DNA from: Catenovulum sp052056295
GTDB taxonomy: Bacteria > Pseudomonadota > Gammaproteobacteria > Enterobacterales > Alteromonadaceae
Reading direction: 5' to 3'
DNA length: 64,000 nt
NCBI RefSeq assembly: GCF_052056295.1
Contig: NZ_CP182493.1
Span: 1,984,001-2,048,000, forward strand
In this document: piece after piece, positions 41,643 through 50,695 of the stretch
How the letters are laid out: every line of letters starts with the position of its first letter
How positions within the stretch are numbered: position 1 is the first letter of the stretch
Position numbers and translations under genes: made by a program
Notes under the pieces: model-generated
What the model was told of the DNA's origin: nothing
The model's database searches: none
Seen by the model: only the letters and a program-made list of their open reading frames with translations

Positions 41643-41644
41643 AT

Positions 41645-44128
41645 ATGCGCAACAATCCCCTTGTATATTCTATTATCAGCATACTCGCGCTTATTGGTTG
41701 TACTTTGTCATTTGCGCTAGACAGCTACTCTGTGTTGGTTTTCACCTTGTGTTTAAGTAGCGCCATAGTAGGTGTTGGCCTAAATATTTTAATGGGTCTG
41801 AGTGGACAAATTTCATTTGGGCATATCGCGTTTTACGCCATAGGCGCTTACGTTTCAGCCTTGTTATTAATAGCAGGTGTGCCTCTGAGCTTAAGCATTA
41901 TTGTTGCTGGCTTGGCTTGTGCTGCTATCGGCGCTTTGTTGGCCATTCCAGCTATCCGAGTGAATGGCCCATATTTGGCTATGATCACCATCGCTTTTGC
42001 TTTTGTCGTTCATCATGGATTGATGGAATGGAAAGACCTAACCGGCGGGGCAAACGGCTTAATGGGCATACCTATGCCAGAAAGTGATACTATCAGTAGC
42101 GAAGTATTACTCGCGTTATTGTCTACTATTATCTTGACCGCCTGTTTAATTTTTTATCACTTATTACATTCAAGTGGTTGGGGTAAAGCAATTAGAGCGG
42201 TAAAAGCATCTGAAATTGCGGCTAAGTCTATTGGCTTTAATCCAGTGCAAACCAAAACACTCGCTTTTGCTTTGTCTGCGCTGTTAACTGGCTTAGCCGG
42301 TGCAATTATTCCACCACTTGTTATGTTTATCAGCCCAAGTACCTTTCCGTTTTTCCAGTCGATTTTATTTGTATTAACCGTAATTATTGGTGGAACAGCA
42401 ACTTTATTCGGCCCGCTATTTGGTGCTGTTGTTGTGGTATTAACCCCAGAGTTTTTGTCACCATTAGCTGAATATCGCCTGCTGATATTTGCAGTCTTGT
42501 TGCTTTGTATCCTGTGGATAGCACCCAAAGGCATCTTAGGTTCAATTCAAAGTAAATTTCAAAAAACCAAAGTGTCGTTACCACCTAAATCAACTAATCG
42601 CCATTTATTGGCTAAATTTTTTGACCGCGTACAAAATGAGTTTTCACAACTCTCGGTTAATGATATTGGAATTCGTTTTGGTGGAGTTCAAGCGGCAAAA
42701 GACATCAGCTTTAACGCAAACTTAGGCGAAGTGACCAGCATAATAGGCCCGAATGGTGCAGGCAAAACCACAGTGTTGAATATGATCAGTGGTTTTTACA
42801 CGCCAGATAGCGGCACAATTCAGTTGGCTGAAGCGCTTGAAGGTAAAAATGCATGGCAAATATCTAGAGCAGGTATTGCGCGTACTTATCAAACGACTCA
42901 ATTGTTTGGTGATATGACTGTACTTGAGAATTTGTTGGCTGCTATGCAAAACGGTCATATCGGCCACCCACTGTTGTCACAAGATGGCAGTAATAGCGAA
43001 TTGGCAATGAATCTACTGTCTTTTGTTGGCTTTAAAGGCAATGTCAATATTAAAGCTGAACAGCTAGCGCATGTGGATAAACGTTTAGTGGAAATAGCCC
43101 GCGCATTAGCAACTCGCCCTTGGGTTTTATTATTAGACGAGCCTGCTGCAGGTTTAAGCCGCCACGACACAGACAAAATGGCCGAGCTCATTCAACAAAT
43201 TGCCAAGTTTGGCATTGCCGTTATTCTGGTAGAACATGACATGCCATTAGTCATGCATGTTTCCGATAAGATATTAGTGTTAGATGCTGGTAAACCTATT
43301 GCCTTAGACACGCCGGAAAAAATCCGTGTAAAACCCGAAGTTATTAACGCATATTTAGGCTGTACTGACTACCAAGCGCCCCCAAGAAGCATCCCCTGGG
43401 ATGGCAGCCGTGATGCGACTCTTTTCGTAAAAAATTTAACTGTCGACTATGGTGCAGCGCCGGTACTTGAAGACGTCAACTTTGTCGTTAATCCTGGTGA
43501 ACTTGTCGCTATTTTAGGGGCTAATGGCGCAGGTAAAAGCAGCATATTAACCTCGCTCGCTGGTTTGCACCCTTGCAGTAAAGGCGAAATTGTTTTTAAC
43601 AATCAGAGCATAGAGCAATTAAATGCCAGTGATATCGCTAAACTTGGGTTAGCACTGGTGCCTGAAGGCCGACAATTATTTGCAGAGCTTTCGGTGCGTG
43701 ACAACATACTATTGGGCGCCTACTCGCGCTTAGATACTGTTGATGAAGAACAGGAACTAGAAAGCATATTAGCCAGATTCCCGCGTTTGCGCGACCGAAT
43801 AGATAGCCAAGCAGGTTTGCTATCGGGCGGCGAACAACAAATGGTTGCAGTCGGCAGAGGATTAATGGCAAAACCTAAAGTATTGTTGTTGGATGAACCT
43901 TCATTGGGTTTAGCCCCAGCTATGATAGCCGAACTCTATGATGCGTTGGCTGAACTGCGCGATGAAGGCGTGACCATTTTATTGGTTGACCAAATGGCAA
44001 ATTTAGCCCTACAGGTAGCAGATAGAGCTTATATATTAGAAACCGGCCAGATCACCAAACAAGGTAAAGCAGCTGAGTTACTGGCAGATCCCGATTTGGA
44101 AGCGGCTTATTTAGGAGAAACTGCATGA
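41645..44128 (+). CDS. Fused ABC transporter subunit: LivM permease + LivG ATPase + LivF ATPase
   Basis: 827 residues. Residues ~1-300 are a LivM-type permease ('LNILMGLSGQISFGHIAFYAIGAYVSALLL', 'AFALSALLTGLAGAI'). ~335-575 are a LivG-type ATPase with Walker A G368-PNGAGKTT and Walker B 'LLLDEPAAGL' (D498-E499) plus 'VEHDM'. ~590-827 are a LivF-type ATPase with Walker A 'GANGAGKSS' near 625, 'LLSGGEQQMVAVGRGLMAKP' and Walker B D750. The first ATPase has 'LAHVDKRLVEIARAL' in place of the LSGGQ/LPYGQQ signature, so it may be catalytically weak. Normally three separate genes; the fusion fixes 1:1:1 stoichiometry. Confidence 0.92.
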   Translation: MRNNPLVYSIISILALIGCTLSFALDSYSVLVFTLCLSSAIVGVGLNILMGLSGQISFGHIAFYAIGAYVSALLLIAGVPLSLSIIVAGLACAAIGALLAIPAIRVNGPYLAMITIAFAFVVHHGLMEWKDLTGGANGLMGIPMPESDTISSEVLLALLSTIILTACLIFYHLLHSSGWGKAIRAVKASEIAAKSIGFNPVQTKTLAFALSALLTGLAGAIIPPLVMFISPSTFPFFQSILFVLTVIIGGTATLFGPLFGAVVVVLTPEFLSPLAEYRLLIFAVLLLCILWIAPKGILGSIQSKFQKTKVSLPPKSTNRHLLAKFFDRVQNEFSQLSVNDIGIRFGGVQAAKDISFNANLGEVTSIIGPNGAGKTTVLNMISGFYTPDSGTIQLAEALEGKNAWQISRAGIARTYQTTQLFGDMTVLENLLAAMQNGHIGHPLLSQDGSNSELAMNLLSFVGFKGNVNIKAEQLAHVDKRLVEIARALATRPWVLLLDEPAAGLSRHDTDKMAELIQQIAKFGIAVILVEHDMPLVMHVSDKILVLDAGKPIALDTPEKIRVKPEVINAYLGCTDYQAPPRSIPWDGSRDATLFVKNLTVDYGAAPVLEDVNFVVNPGELVAILGANGAGKSSILTSLAGLHPCSKGEIVFNNQSIEQLNASDIAKLGLALVPEGRQLFAELSVRDNILLGAYSRLDTVDEEQELESILARFPRLRDRIDSQAGLLSGGEQQMVAVGRGLMAKPKVLLLDEPSLGLAPAMIAELYDALAELRDEGVTILLVDQMANLALQVADRAYILETGQITKQGKAAELLADPDLEAAYLGETA

Positions 44129-45351
44129 GTAGACTGATCCTAAAAAACGCCAAACTACAAAACAGTCAGCAGGCAGTCGATTTATTTGTCGAGAATGGCT
44201 TTTTTGTTGAACAATTCCTGAATAACGAAGAACTCGCAGAAGTCATCGACCTTGAGGGTAAAATGGTTATTCCAGGTTTAATAGAAACTCACATTCACTT
44301 GGATAAAGCCTGCATTATGCAACGCTGCAACTTAACCCAAGGCACTTTGCACGAAGCGATAGAGTTAACCTCTCAGGCTAAAAGCCAGTTTAGTTATGAT
44401 GATATCTATCAACGTGGAGCCAAGGTAATTGAGCAAGCAATCAAACGCGGTACATCTTATATGCGCACCCATGTTGAGCTCGACCCTCAAATTGGTTTAA
44501 CTAGCTTTAATGCAATTAAACAACTCAAACAAGATTATGCTTGGGCCATAACCATTGAGATATGCGTATTTCCACAAGAAGGATTGTGTAATAACCCAGG
44601 TACGGAACAACTGCTGATTAACGCGTTGGAGCAAAATGCCGATGTATTAGGTGGTTGTCCTTACACTGATTCAGATCCAAAGCGGCAAATTCAGCGACTG
44701 TTTGAACTCGCACTCAGATTTGATGTCGACCTAGACTTTCATCTCGACTTTGATTTAGAGCCACAAGAGATGATGCTCCATCAAGTGATTCGCTATACTG
44801 AATTGTTCTCATGGCAACATCGCGTCACTGTTGGCCATGTCACTAAATTATCTGCGATACCGCCGGACGAATTAGTGAAAATAGGCCAGCGCTTGGCTGA
44901 AGCCGGTGTACAAGTAACTAGCTTGCCGAGTACAGATTTGTTTTTAACTGCACGGCATATTCAACACAATAAACCTAGAGGTGTTGCACCTTTACTGCCA
45001 CTGCATCAGCAAGGTGTGACTTGCTCCATTTCAACCAACAACATATGTAATCCCTTTACCCCGTATGGTGATGCATCTCTTGTCCGCCAAGCCAATTTGT
45101 ACGCCAACGTTCAGCAACTCGCAGCAAATTCGGAACTGCTGGATTGTTTAACTTGGATCACTACACAATCGGCCAAACTGCTTAGGTTGAAAAACTATGG
45201 CCTTACGCCCGGCTGTTATGCAGATTTTCTGGTCTTAAATGTGGATTCTGCTCAGCAAATAATTGCAGAAATACACGAGCCACTATTTGGCTATAAACGC
45301 GGTATAAAAACCTTTGAGAGGAATGAAACTCGCTTACTTAAAGCAGGGTAG
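44125..45351 (+). CDS. Cytosine-deaminase-like (AtzC/CodA group) amidohydrolase
   Basis: The 408-residue metal-dependent hydrolase has 'GLIETHIHLDKACIMQRC' (HxH then LDK), 'DFHLDFDLEPQEM' (second His region), 'HRVTVGHVTKLSAIP' (GH) and 'VTSLPSTDLFLTAR' (final Asp in TD), the cytosine deaminase/AtzC signature set. N-terminal and C-terminal strands form the small beta-sandwich ('LILKNAKL...VDLFVENGFFV', 'PGCYADFLVLNVDSA'). It probably deaminates or hydrolyses a ring C=N or amide. Its ATG overlaps the transporter stop by four bases, so substrate uptake and first attack are co-produced. Confidence 0.85.
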   Translation: MSRLILKNAKLQNSQQAVDLFVENGFFVEQFLNNEELAEVIDLEGKMVIPGLIETHIHLDKACIMQRCNLTQGTLHEAIELTSQAKSQFSYDDIYQRGAKVIEQAIKRGTSYMRTHVELDPQIGLTSFNAIKQLKQDYAWAITIEICVFPQEGLCNNPGTEQLLINALEQNADVLGGCPYTDSDPKRQIQRLFELALRFDVDLDFHLDFDLEPQEMMLHQVIRYTELFSWQHRVTVGHVTKLSAIPPDELVKIGQRLAEAGVQVTSLPSTDLFLTARHIQHNKPRGVAPLLPLHQQGVTCSISTNNICNPFTPYGDASLVRQANLYANVQQLAANSELLDCLTWITTQSAKLLRLKNYGLTPGCYADFLVLNVDSAQQIIAEIHEPLFGYKRGIKTFERNETRLLKAG

Positions 45352-45360
45352 TTGGCAAAT

Positions 45361-45400
45361 ACAGAGCTTGTCGGCAAGCCACGACCAGCTCTGTTTTATA
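45361..45400 (+). terminator. Terminator after the amidohydrolase gene
   Basis: ACAGAGCT (45361-45368) pairs with AGCTCTGT (45387-45394), with an inner CTTG/CAAG stem, followed by TTTATAA. It also overlaps the end of the convergent GntR gene. Confidence 0.8.
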
Positions 45401-46091
45401 ATCCTTGGAAAATTTGTCTAAGGTCTAACTCTTCATCATCAGGTTCATCTAATACCAACTGAGCTTCTAATTCATCCAAATGCGCTAGCATTACACTAAC
45501 AGCTGTGGCCTGATCCCCTTTTTTTAGTGCTTCCAATACTTGCTGGTGTTCATCTGATGCGCAAGAAGGCACATCGTTTCTTTGATAAAGCGCGACAATA
45601 AGTGAGCTTCGAACCATTAAGTTTTCGAAAATATCATGCAAAACTGAGTTTTGGCATATTTCCGATAACATTCTATGATACTCACTGAGTTCATGGACAA
45701 TTAAACGCCTATCATTGCCCGAAGTTGCTTTGCGCTCAGCGCGCATGTGCGCATCAATTCGCTTTTTATTTTTTGCGATTATCTCAGGGGTAATATTTTC
45801 AATGATACCGCGCTCTATCACGCGGCGAGTGGCAAATATTTCTTTGGCTTCTTGCGCGCTAGGTTTGGCAACCATAGCGCCTTTGTTTGGTTCAATATCG
45901 ACTATTTTTCGCAGGGCTAATCGCTGAATAGCTGCCTGTACGTGATTGCGATTCGCTTTTAAAGAATCAACAATCTGCGCTTCAACAAGGCGCTGACCTG
46001 GTTTTAACCTATGCTGAGCAATCGCTTTGGATATAGTATCCATAATGCGCTGAATTTCTTGTTGCTTTGTGCTCGCCGAAAGCTGAACCAT
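45396..46091 (-). CDS. GntR-family regulator with FCD ligand-binding domain
   Basis: 231 residues. N-terminal winged HTH ('IMDTISKAIAQHRLKPGQRLVEAQIVDSLKANRNHVQAAIQRLALRKIVDIEPNKGAMVAKPS'), then the FadR C-terminal FCD helical domain ('AKEIFATRRVIERGIIENI', 'ELSEYHRMLSEICQNSVLHDIFENLMVRSSLIVALYQR', 'DEHQQVLEALKKGDQATAVSVMLAHLDELEAQL'), with Asp/His metal or ligand positions. It converges on the transporter operon and is the only local regulator, so it is the natural candidate to bind TTGCTAGCAA sites and to release on pathway intermediate. That link is inference. Confidence 0.87.
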   Translation of the reverse strand: MVQLSASTKQQEIQRIMDTISKAIAQHRLKPGQRLVEAQIVDSLKANRNHVQAAIQRLALRKIVDIEPNKGAMVAKPSAQEAKEIFATRRVIERGIIENITPEIIAKNKKRIDAHMRAERKATSGNDRRLIVHELSEYHRMLSEICQNSVLHDIFENLMVRSSLIVALYQRNDVPSCASDEHQQVLEALKKGDQATAVSVMLAHLDELEAQLVLDEPDDEELDLRQIFQGL

Positions 46092-46268
46092 CTATGTTTC
46101 CTTGCCCAATATTATTACAGTAACACCGACTAAATGGCTATTCTAGCAAAGCGAACCTAGTTATGAAAACTACCCTGCTCCTTAAAACTTTTCAATTGCA
46201 AAGATAATATTAGATCGCCGAATAGTGTCTGCTTGATTTTAACAAAATAAACTTGTCTTCAAGTTGAG

Positions 46269-46604
46269 TTAAACCTTTTTTACAAACTTAGCAGTGACAA
46301 ACATGTCGGCCGCGCCGCTAATTTTACAATCTAGCTGATGATCAGCTTTATCATGAATACGGCGAATAACTGCTTTAGTGCCAATTTTCAGTACTTGTGA
46401 ACTACCTTTTATTTTAAGGTCTTTAACAAAAGTGACTTTATCACCTTCAGCCAACACGGCACCATTGGCATCACAAATGTTCAACTCATTTGCCGCTGCT
46501 GCGTCTTCAGCATTCCACTCATGTGCACATTCGGGGCAGATAAATAAAGATTGGTCTTGATAAACAAATTCAGATTGGCAATGTGGGCAAGGAGGACAAC
46601 TCAT
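46269..46604 (-). CDS. yjdM: PhnA/YjdM-family zinc-ribbon protein
   Basis: The 111-residue protein starts with a zinc ribbon 'CPPCPHCQSEFVYQDQSLFICPECAHEWN' (two CxxC pairs) and continues with the PhnA domain 'VLAEGDKVTFVKDLKIKGSSQVLKIGTKAVIRRI.......LDCKISGAADMFVTAKFVKKV'. Despite the name alkylphosphonate uptake protein, PhnA/YjdM is not part of the C-P lyase and its function is uncertain. Stand-alone gene. Confidence 0.92.
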   Translation of the reverse strand: MSCPPCPHCQSEFVYQDQSLFICPECAHEWNAEDAAAANELNICDANGAVLAEGDKVTFVKDLKIKGSSQVLKIGTKAVIRRIHDKADHQLDCKISGAADMFVTAKFVKKV

Positions 46605-46784
46605 AATTACAATTTAGCTAGATTTAACAGTGATAAACACATTGTACAATAATTCCTTCTAAGTATGTCACATGCGCTTATTCTTAAACGCAACAGGATA
46701 ACTGAGCAAAAAAGTCGCAAATTTGGTAAAAATTAAATACAGAGATACACTTAGGTGATATGTATATATTTTAGGCAATAACAA

Positions 46785-47102
46785 GTGACAAAAAAATTAA
46801 CTATATTGGTTCGAGTTGAACCCGGTTGTTTAGGCCCAACAGGCAAAGATTATGTTGAAGACTTCTGCGCTTTTGCCAACCCTGTTTTCAGCCGCATTCG
46901 ACAACAAGCGCTAGATTGGCAGCTAGTACCTAGGTACGACAAATCATTGGATGAAGTAGAGTTACAACTAGAGGGACGTAAGTTATCTAACGAACAAGCT
47001 GAAAAATATTTATCTTTGTTAGATACATCACTTTCTGAAATATCTGAGGATATTGGCAATAAACTAAGTATTTGTATTGACAAGTTTTTTGAGGCGAACT
47101 AG
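46785..47102 (+). CDS. Conserved-looking hypothetical protein
   Basis: 105 residues from a GTG start; an ATG 26 bases earlier leads to a stop. Starts 'KKLTILVRVEPGCLGPTGKDYVEDFCAFANPVFSRIRQQALDWQLVPRYDKSLDEVELQLEGRKLSNEQAEKYLSLLD', a mixed alpha/beta protein with a cysteine pair and an acidic C-terminal helix. No family recognised. The RBS is weak. It is convergent with argH over a terminator. Coding character is supported by the balanced composition and good spacing. Confidence 0.6.
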   Translation: MTKKLTILVRVEPGCLGPTGKDYVEDFCAFANPVFSRIRQQALDWQLVPRYDKSLDEVELQLEGRKLSNEQAEKYLSLLDTSLSEISEDIGNKLSICIDKFFEAN

Positions 47103-47106
47103 AAAG

Positions 47107-47138
47107 TTAAAAGCTGCCGCACTAGCAGCAGCTTTTAA
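47107..47138. terminator. Bidirectional terminator between the hypothetical gene and argH
   Basis: TTAAAAGCTGC (47107-47117) and GCAGCTTTTAA (47128-47138) form a perfect 11-bp stem. T runs on both strands suit both convergent genes. Confidence 0.9.
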
Positions 47139-47148
47139 TATGCAGAAC

Positions 47149-48513
47149 TTACTTCTTATATGCAGCCAATGCAGCTTTAACTTGTTCTTTCGACGTACCA
47201 CCTTTAGCAACACGTTTTTCTAAACAAGCTTCAATTGTTAGATGTTGGTATACATCATCTTCAATTACATCACTGAAAGTTTTTAATTCAGCAATTGCTA
47301 AATCTTCTAATGGTTTATTAGCAGCAATTGCACCAACCACAGCACGGCCAACTATATGGTGCGCTTCGCGGAATGGTATGCCTTTGGCAACTAAGTAGTC
47401 AGCCAATTCGGTTGCATTTGAGTAACCTTGTTGCGCAGCTTGATAAGTGCGCTCTTTGTTTACTTTAATGCTTTCGATACACAAAATGGCCATTTTTAAA
47501 CAAATGCTCCAAGTGTCTACTGTATCGAATAAACCTTCTTTGTCCTCTTGCATATCTTTGTTGTATGCCAAAGGTAAGGCTTTCATAGTAACCATCATGC
47601 CAGTTAATGAACCAACCACACGACCCGCTTTACCACGGATAAGCTCCATAGCATCTGGGTTTTTCTTTTGTGGCATTAACGATGAGCCAGAAGTTACTTC
47701 GTCGCCCATTTCTAAGAAACCAGCTTCACCTGTATTGTAGAAGATAATGTCTTCCGCCATACGAGATAAATGCACAGATGAAATAGACGCAACTGATAAT
47801 AACTCTAATACATGGTCACGATCAGATACTGAATCTAAGCTGTTACGTGTTGCACGGGCAAAACCTAAATCTTGCGCTAAAGCTTCACGGTCAATTGCGT
47901 ATGCAGTACCTGCTAATGCGCCACAACCTAATGGTGATGCATTCATTAGCTCTAAAGCATTGGTCAAACGCTGTTTGTCGCGCTCGAACATTTCTACATA
48001 AGCTAAACACCAGTGTGCAAAAGTCACTGGCTGTGCACGTTGTAAATGGGTATAACCCGGTAATACAGTGTCTTGCTCACGCTCTGCTAAAGTCACTAAC
48101 GCGTCAATTAACGCAGCTAATAATTCAGCTAACTCTTCACCTTGTTTACGACACCAAAGTTTTAAGTCGGTTGCTACTTGGTCATTACGGCTACGACCTG
48201 TGTGCAATTTTTTACCTAAATCGCCAACAGCATCAATTAATTTGCCTTCAACCCAGCTGTGAATATCTTCAGCGTCAGACTGCAAAATAACTTTTGGATC
48301 AGCTTGTACTTCTGCTAATAATGCATTAAGTGCAGCTTCTAACTTTTGCTGTTCATCAGCAGTCAGTACGTTAACCGAAGCTAACGCACGTGACCAAGCG
48401 ACCGAACCAATAATGTCTTGTTCAGCCATACGGTAATCTACTGGCAAAGAGTCGTTAAACTCTTTAAATAAATCACTTGTTTGACCGGTAAAACGGCCGC
48501 CCCAAAGTCCCAT
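47149..48513 (-). CDS. argH: Argininosuccinate lyase
   Basis: The 454-residue fumarase/aspartase-superfamily enzyme cleaves argininosuccinate to arginine and fumarate, the last step of arginine synthesis. The signature 'GSSLMPQKKNPD' is present, together with 'LHTGRSRNDQVATDLKLW', 'YTHLQRAQPVTFAHW' and 'SDRDHVLELLSVA'. It is a plain argH without the ArgA domain fused in many vibrios and alteromonads, so N-acetylglutamate synthesis must come from elsewhere. Its ATG overlaps the argG stop by one base (TAATG). Confidence 0.96.
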   Translation of the reverse strand: MGLWGGRFTGQTSDLFKEFNDSLPVDYRMAEQDIIGSVAWSRALASVNVLTADEQQKLEAALNALLAEVQADPKVILQSDAEDIHSWVEGKLIDAVGDLGKKLHTGRSRNDQVATDLKLWCRKQGEELAELLAALIDALVTLAEREQDTVLPGYTHLQRAQPVTFAHWCLAYVEMFERDKQRLTNALELMNASPLGCGALAGTAYAIDREALAQDLGFARATRNSLDSVSDRDHVLELLSVASISSVHLSRMAEDIIFYNTGEAGFLEMGDEVTSGSSLMPQKKNPDAMELIRGKAGRVVGSLTGMMVTMKALPLAYNKDMQEDKEGLFDTVDTWSICLKMAILCIESIKVNKERTYQAAQQGYSNATELADYLVAKGIPFREAHHIVGRAVVGAIAANKPLEDLAIAELKTFSDVIEDDVYQHLTIEACLEKRVAKGGTSKEQVKAALAAYKK

Positions 48514-49736
48514 TATTTACCTGCCTTTTTCTCTAGTTCGTTTAACGCTTTAATACGGCTAGATAAGCTGAATAATCGGATGAAACCTTCTGCATCTTTT
48601 TGGTTGTAAACTTCGTCTTCACCAAAAGTTGAGAATTCTTCATTGTACAAGCTGTTTGGTGTACGACGTTGAATAACTGTTGCGTGACCTTTGTATAAAC
48701 GCACAACGATATCACCAGTAATTTCTTCGGCAAAAGAAGCACCCGCAGCTAATAATGATTTAGCCAATTGAGTGAACCAACGGCCATCATAAATTACGTG
48801 AGAGAACTCTAAACCAACTTGCTCACGGAATTTAAGCGCGTTTTTATCTAAAATCATGCACTCAAGCGCTTTGTACGCTTTCATTAATACAGTACCGCCA
48901 GGTGTTTCGTAACAACCACGAGACTTCATACCAACTAAACGGTTTTCAACTATATCAATACGACCAACACCGTGTGCTGCTGCTTTTTTGTTTAAGTACA
49001 TTAAAGCGTTATAAGGTGATAATTCTTGGCCATCTACAGCTACTAATTCACCTTTATCGAAAGAAAGTTGGACAGTTTCAGACTCGTCAGGTGCATCCAT
49101 AGGATCAACTGTCATAGTCCAAATGCCTTTTGACGGCTCGTTCCATGGATCTTCAATTTCACCACCTTCGTGTGAAATGTGCCATGCGTTTGCGTCGCGG
49201 CTGTAGATTTTAGTTAATGAAGCTGAACACGGAATGTTGCGCTCTGCTAAGTAGTTTAATAGGTCTTCACGTGAACGCATAGACCACTCACGCCATGGCG
49301 CGATTACTTTTAAGTGTGGTGCTAATGCAGCAAAACAAGACTCAAAACGTACTTGGTCATTACCTTTACCAGTACAACCATGACATACAGCGTCAGCACC
49401 TACTTTTAACGCAACTTCAACGTGCGCTTTAGCAATTACTGGGCGCGCCATAGACGTACCTAATAAGTATTCACCTTCGTATACTGCACCAGTTTTAACG
49501 ATTGGATATATGTATTCTTTTACAAATTCTTCTTTCAAATCAACTACGTGACACTCAGTTGCACCAGAAGCAATTGCTTTTTCTTGAATACCAACTAACT
49601 CTTCTTCGCCTTGTCCAACATCAGCACAGAAAGCAACAACTTCACAACCTGGGTAAGTTTCTTTTAACCATGGAATGATAGCCGAAGTATCTAAGCCACC
49701 GCTGTAGGCTAATACAACCTTTTTAATATCTGACAT
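48513..49736 (-). CDS. argG: Argininosuccinate synthase
   Basis: The 407-residue enzyme condenses citrulline and aspartate using ATP. The N-terminal 'VVLAYSGGLDTSAIIPWLKE' is the PP-loop (SGGLDTS), followed by 'CHGCTGKGNDQVRFE', 'YSRDANAWHISHEGGEIEDPW' and 'VGRIDIVENRLVGMKSRGCYETPGG', all conserved. Sits in the argCBFGH cluster on one strand. Confidence 0.96.
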   Translation of the reverse strand: MSDIKKVVLAYSGGLDTSAIIPWLKETYPGCEVVAFCADVGQGEEELVGIQEKAIASGATECHVVDLKEEFVKEYIYPIVKTGAVYEGEYLLGTSMARPVIAKAHVEVALKVGADAVCHGCTGKGNDQVRFESCFAALAPHLKVIAPWREWSMRSREDLLNYLAERNIPCSASLTKIYSRDANAWHISHEGGEIEDPWNEPSKGIWTMTVDPMDAPDESETVQLSFDKGELVAVDGQELSPYNALMYLNKKAAAHGVGRIDIVENRLVGMKSRGCYETPGGTVLMKAYKALECMILDKNALKFREQVGLEFSHVIYDGRWFTQLAKSLLAAGASFAEEITGDIVVRLYKGHATVIQRRTPNSLYNEEFSTFGEDEVYNQKDAEGFIRLFSLSSRIKALNELEKKAGK

Positions 49737-49748
49737 TTAAATATGCTC

Positions 49749-50660
49749 CTACTTGGACAATAGCGTCATTAAAACCGCATTTTGCGCATGCATACGGTTT
49801 TCTGCCTGCTGAATTAACAACGAACCTTCACCGTCAACCACTTCATCAGTTGCTTCGATACCTCGATAAACTGGTTGGCAGTGCATAAAGTATTTTGCAC
49901 CTGTTTTTGCCATTAAAGCGGCATTTGTTTGGTAAGGTGCAAAGATTTTTTGTATATCTTCAAGCGACTTCGAGTCGCCCATAGAAATCCATGTATCATT
50001 GTAGATGGCTTCTACGCCATTGGCTAAATCAACGTCGTGGCTAATGCTAATTTTGCCACCGTTTTCTTCTGCCAACTTCTGCGCCAACTGAATGATATTA
50101 GCGTCTGCTGAGTAACCTAGTGGGGTGATCACTCGTACATCAACACCTAAAATAGCACCAGCTAACATAAGCGAATGCGCTACATTATTACCGTCACCAA
50201 TATAAGCAATAGACGCACCTTCTAATGAACCGCCTCTTACTTCATATAAAGTTTGGTAATCCGCCATTGCTTGGCAAGGGTGATATAAATTACATAATGA
50301 GTTGATCACTGGAACATTGGCGTGTTTTGCCATTTCAACTAAAGTGCCGTGTTCAAATACACGTGCAACAATAGCATCCACCCAACAGGATAAGTTCAGT
50401 GCAAAATCTTTAACTGACTCACGTTTACCTAATTGACCGTTTTGTTGGTCTAAATAAACCGCGTGACCGCCCATTTTAGCTATACCTACGTCAAAACTGA
50501 CACGTGTACGCAGTGACGGTTTTTCGTAAATAGTTGCAATGCTTTTACCCGCTAATACTTGGCTATACTTAGCTGGGTTTTGTTTAAAATCGACTGCTAG
50601 CTTAATAATTTCAAGCAATTGCTCTTTGCTATAGTCTTGTACGCTAAGAAAGTTTTGCAA
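49749..50660 (-). CDS. argF: Ornithine carbamoyltransferase
   Basis: The 303-residue enzyme forms citrulline from ornithine and carbamoyl phosphate. The phosphate motif is 'EKPSLRTRVSFDVG' (SxRTR), 'VINSLCNLYHPCQAMADYQTL' carries the HPCQ motif, and 'MHCQPVYRGIEATDEVVDG' is the Cys motif, here HCQP in place of HCLP. 'NNVAHSLMLAGAILG' and 'WISMGD' support ornithine rather than aspartate as acceptor. The gap to argG is 12 bases. Confidence 0.93.
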   Translation of the reverse strand: MQNFLSVQDYSKEQLLEIIKLAVDFKQNPAKYSQVLAGKSIATIYEKPSLRTRVSFDVGIAKMGGHAVYLDQQNGQLGKRESVKDFALNLSCWVDAIVARVFEHGTLVEMAKHANVPVINSLCNLYHPCQAMADYQTLYEVRGGSLEGASIAYIGDGNNVAHSLMLAGAILGVDVRVITPLGYSADANIIQLAQKLAEENGGKISISHDVDLANGVEAIYNDTWISMGDSKSLEDIQKIFAPYQTNAALMAKTGAKYFMHCQPVYRGIEATDEVVDGEGSLLIQQAENRMHAQNAVLMTLLSK

Positions 50661-50695
50661 GATCCTGCTCCGCTTCTAAATTTGTCTGACTGACG

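Noticed and set aside
47847..48290. 147-codon frame opposite argH
   Set aside because: Antisense shadow of argH with odd His/Leu-rich composition and no support.
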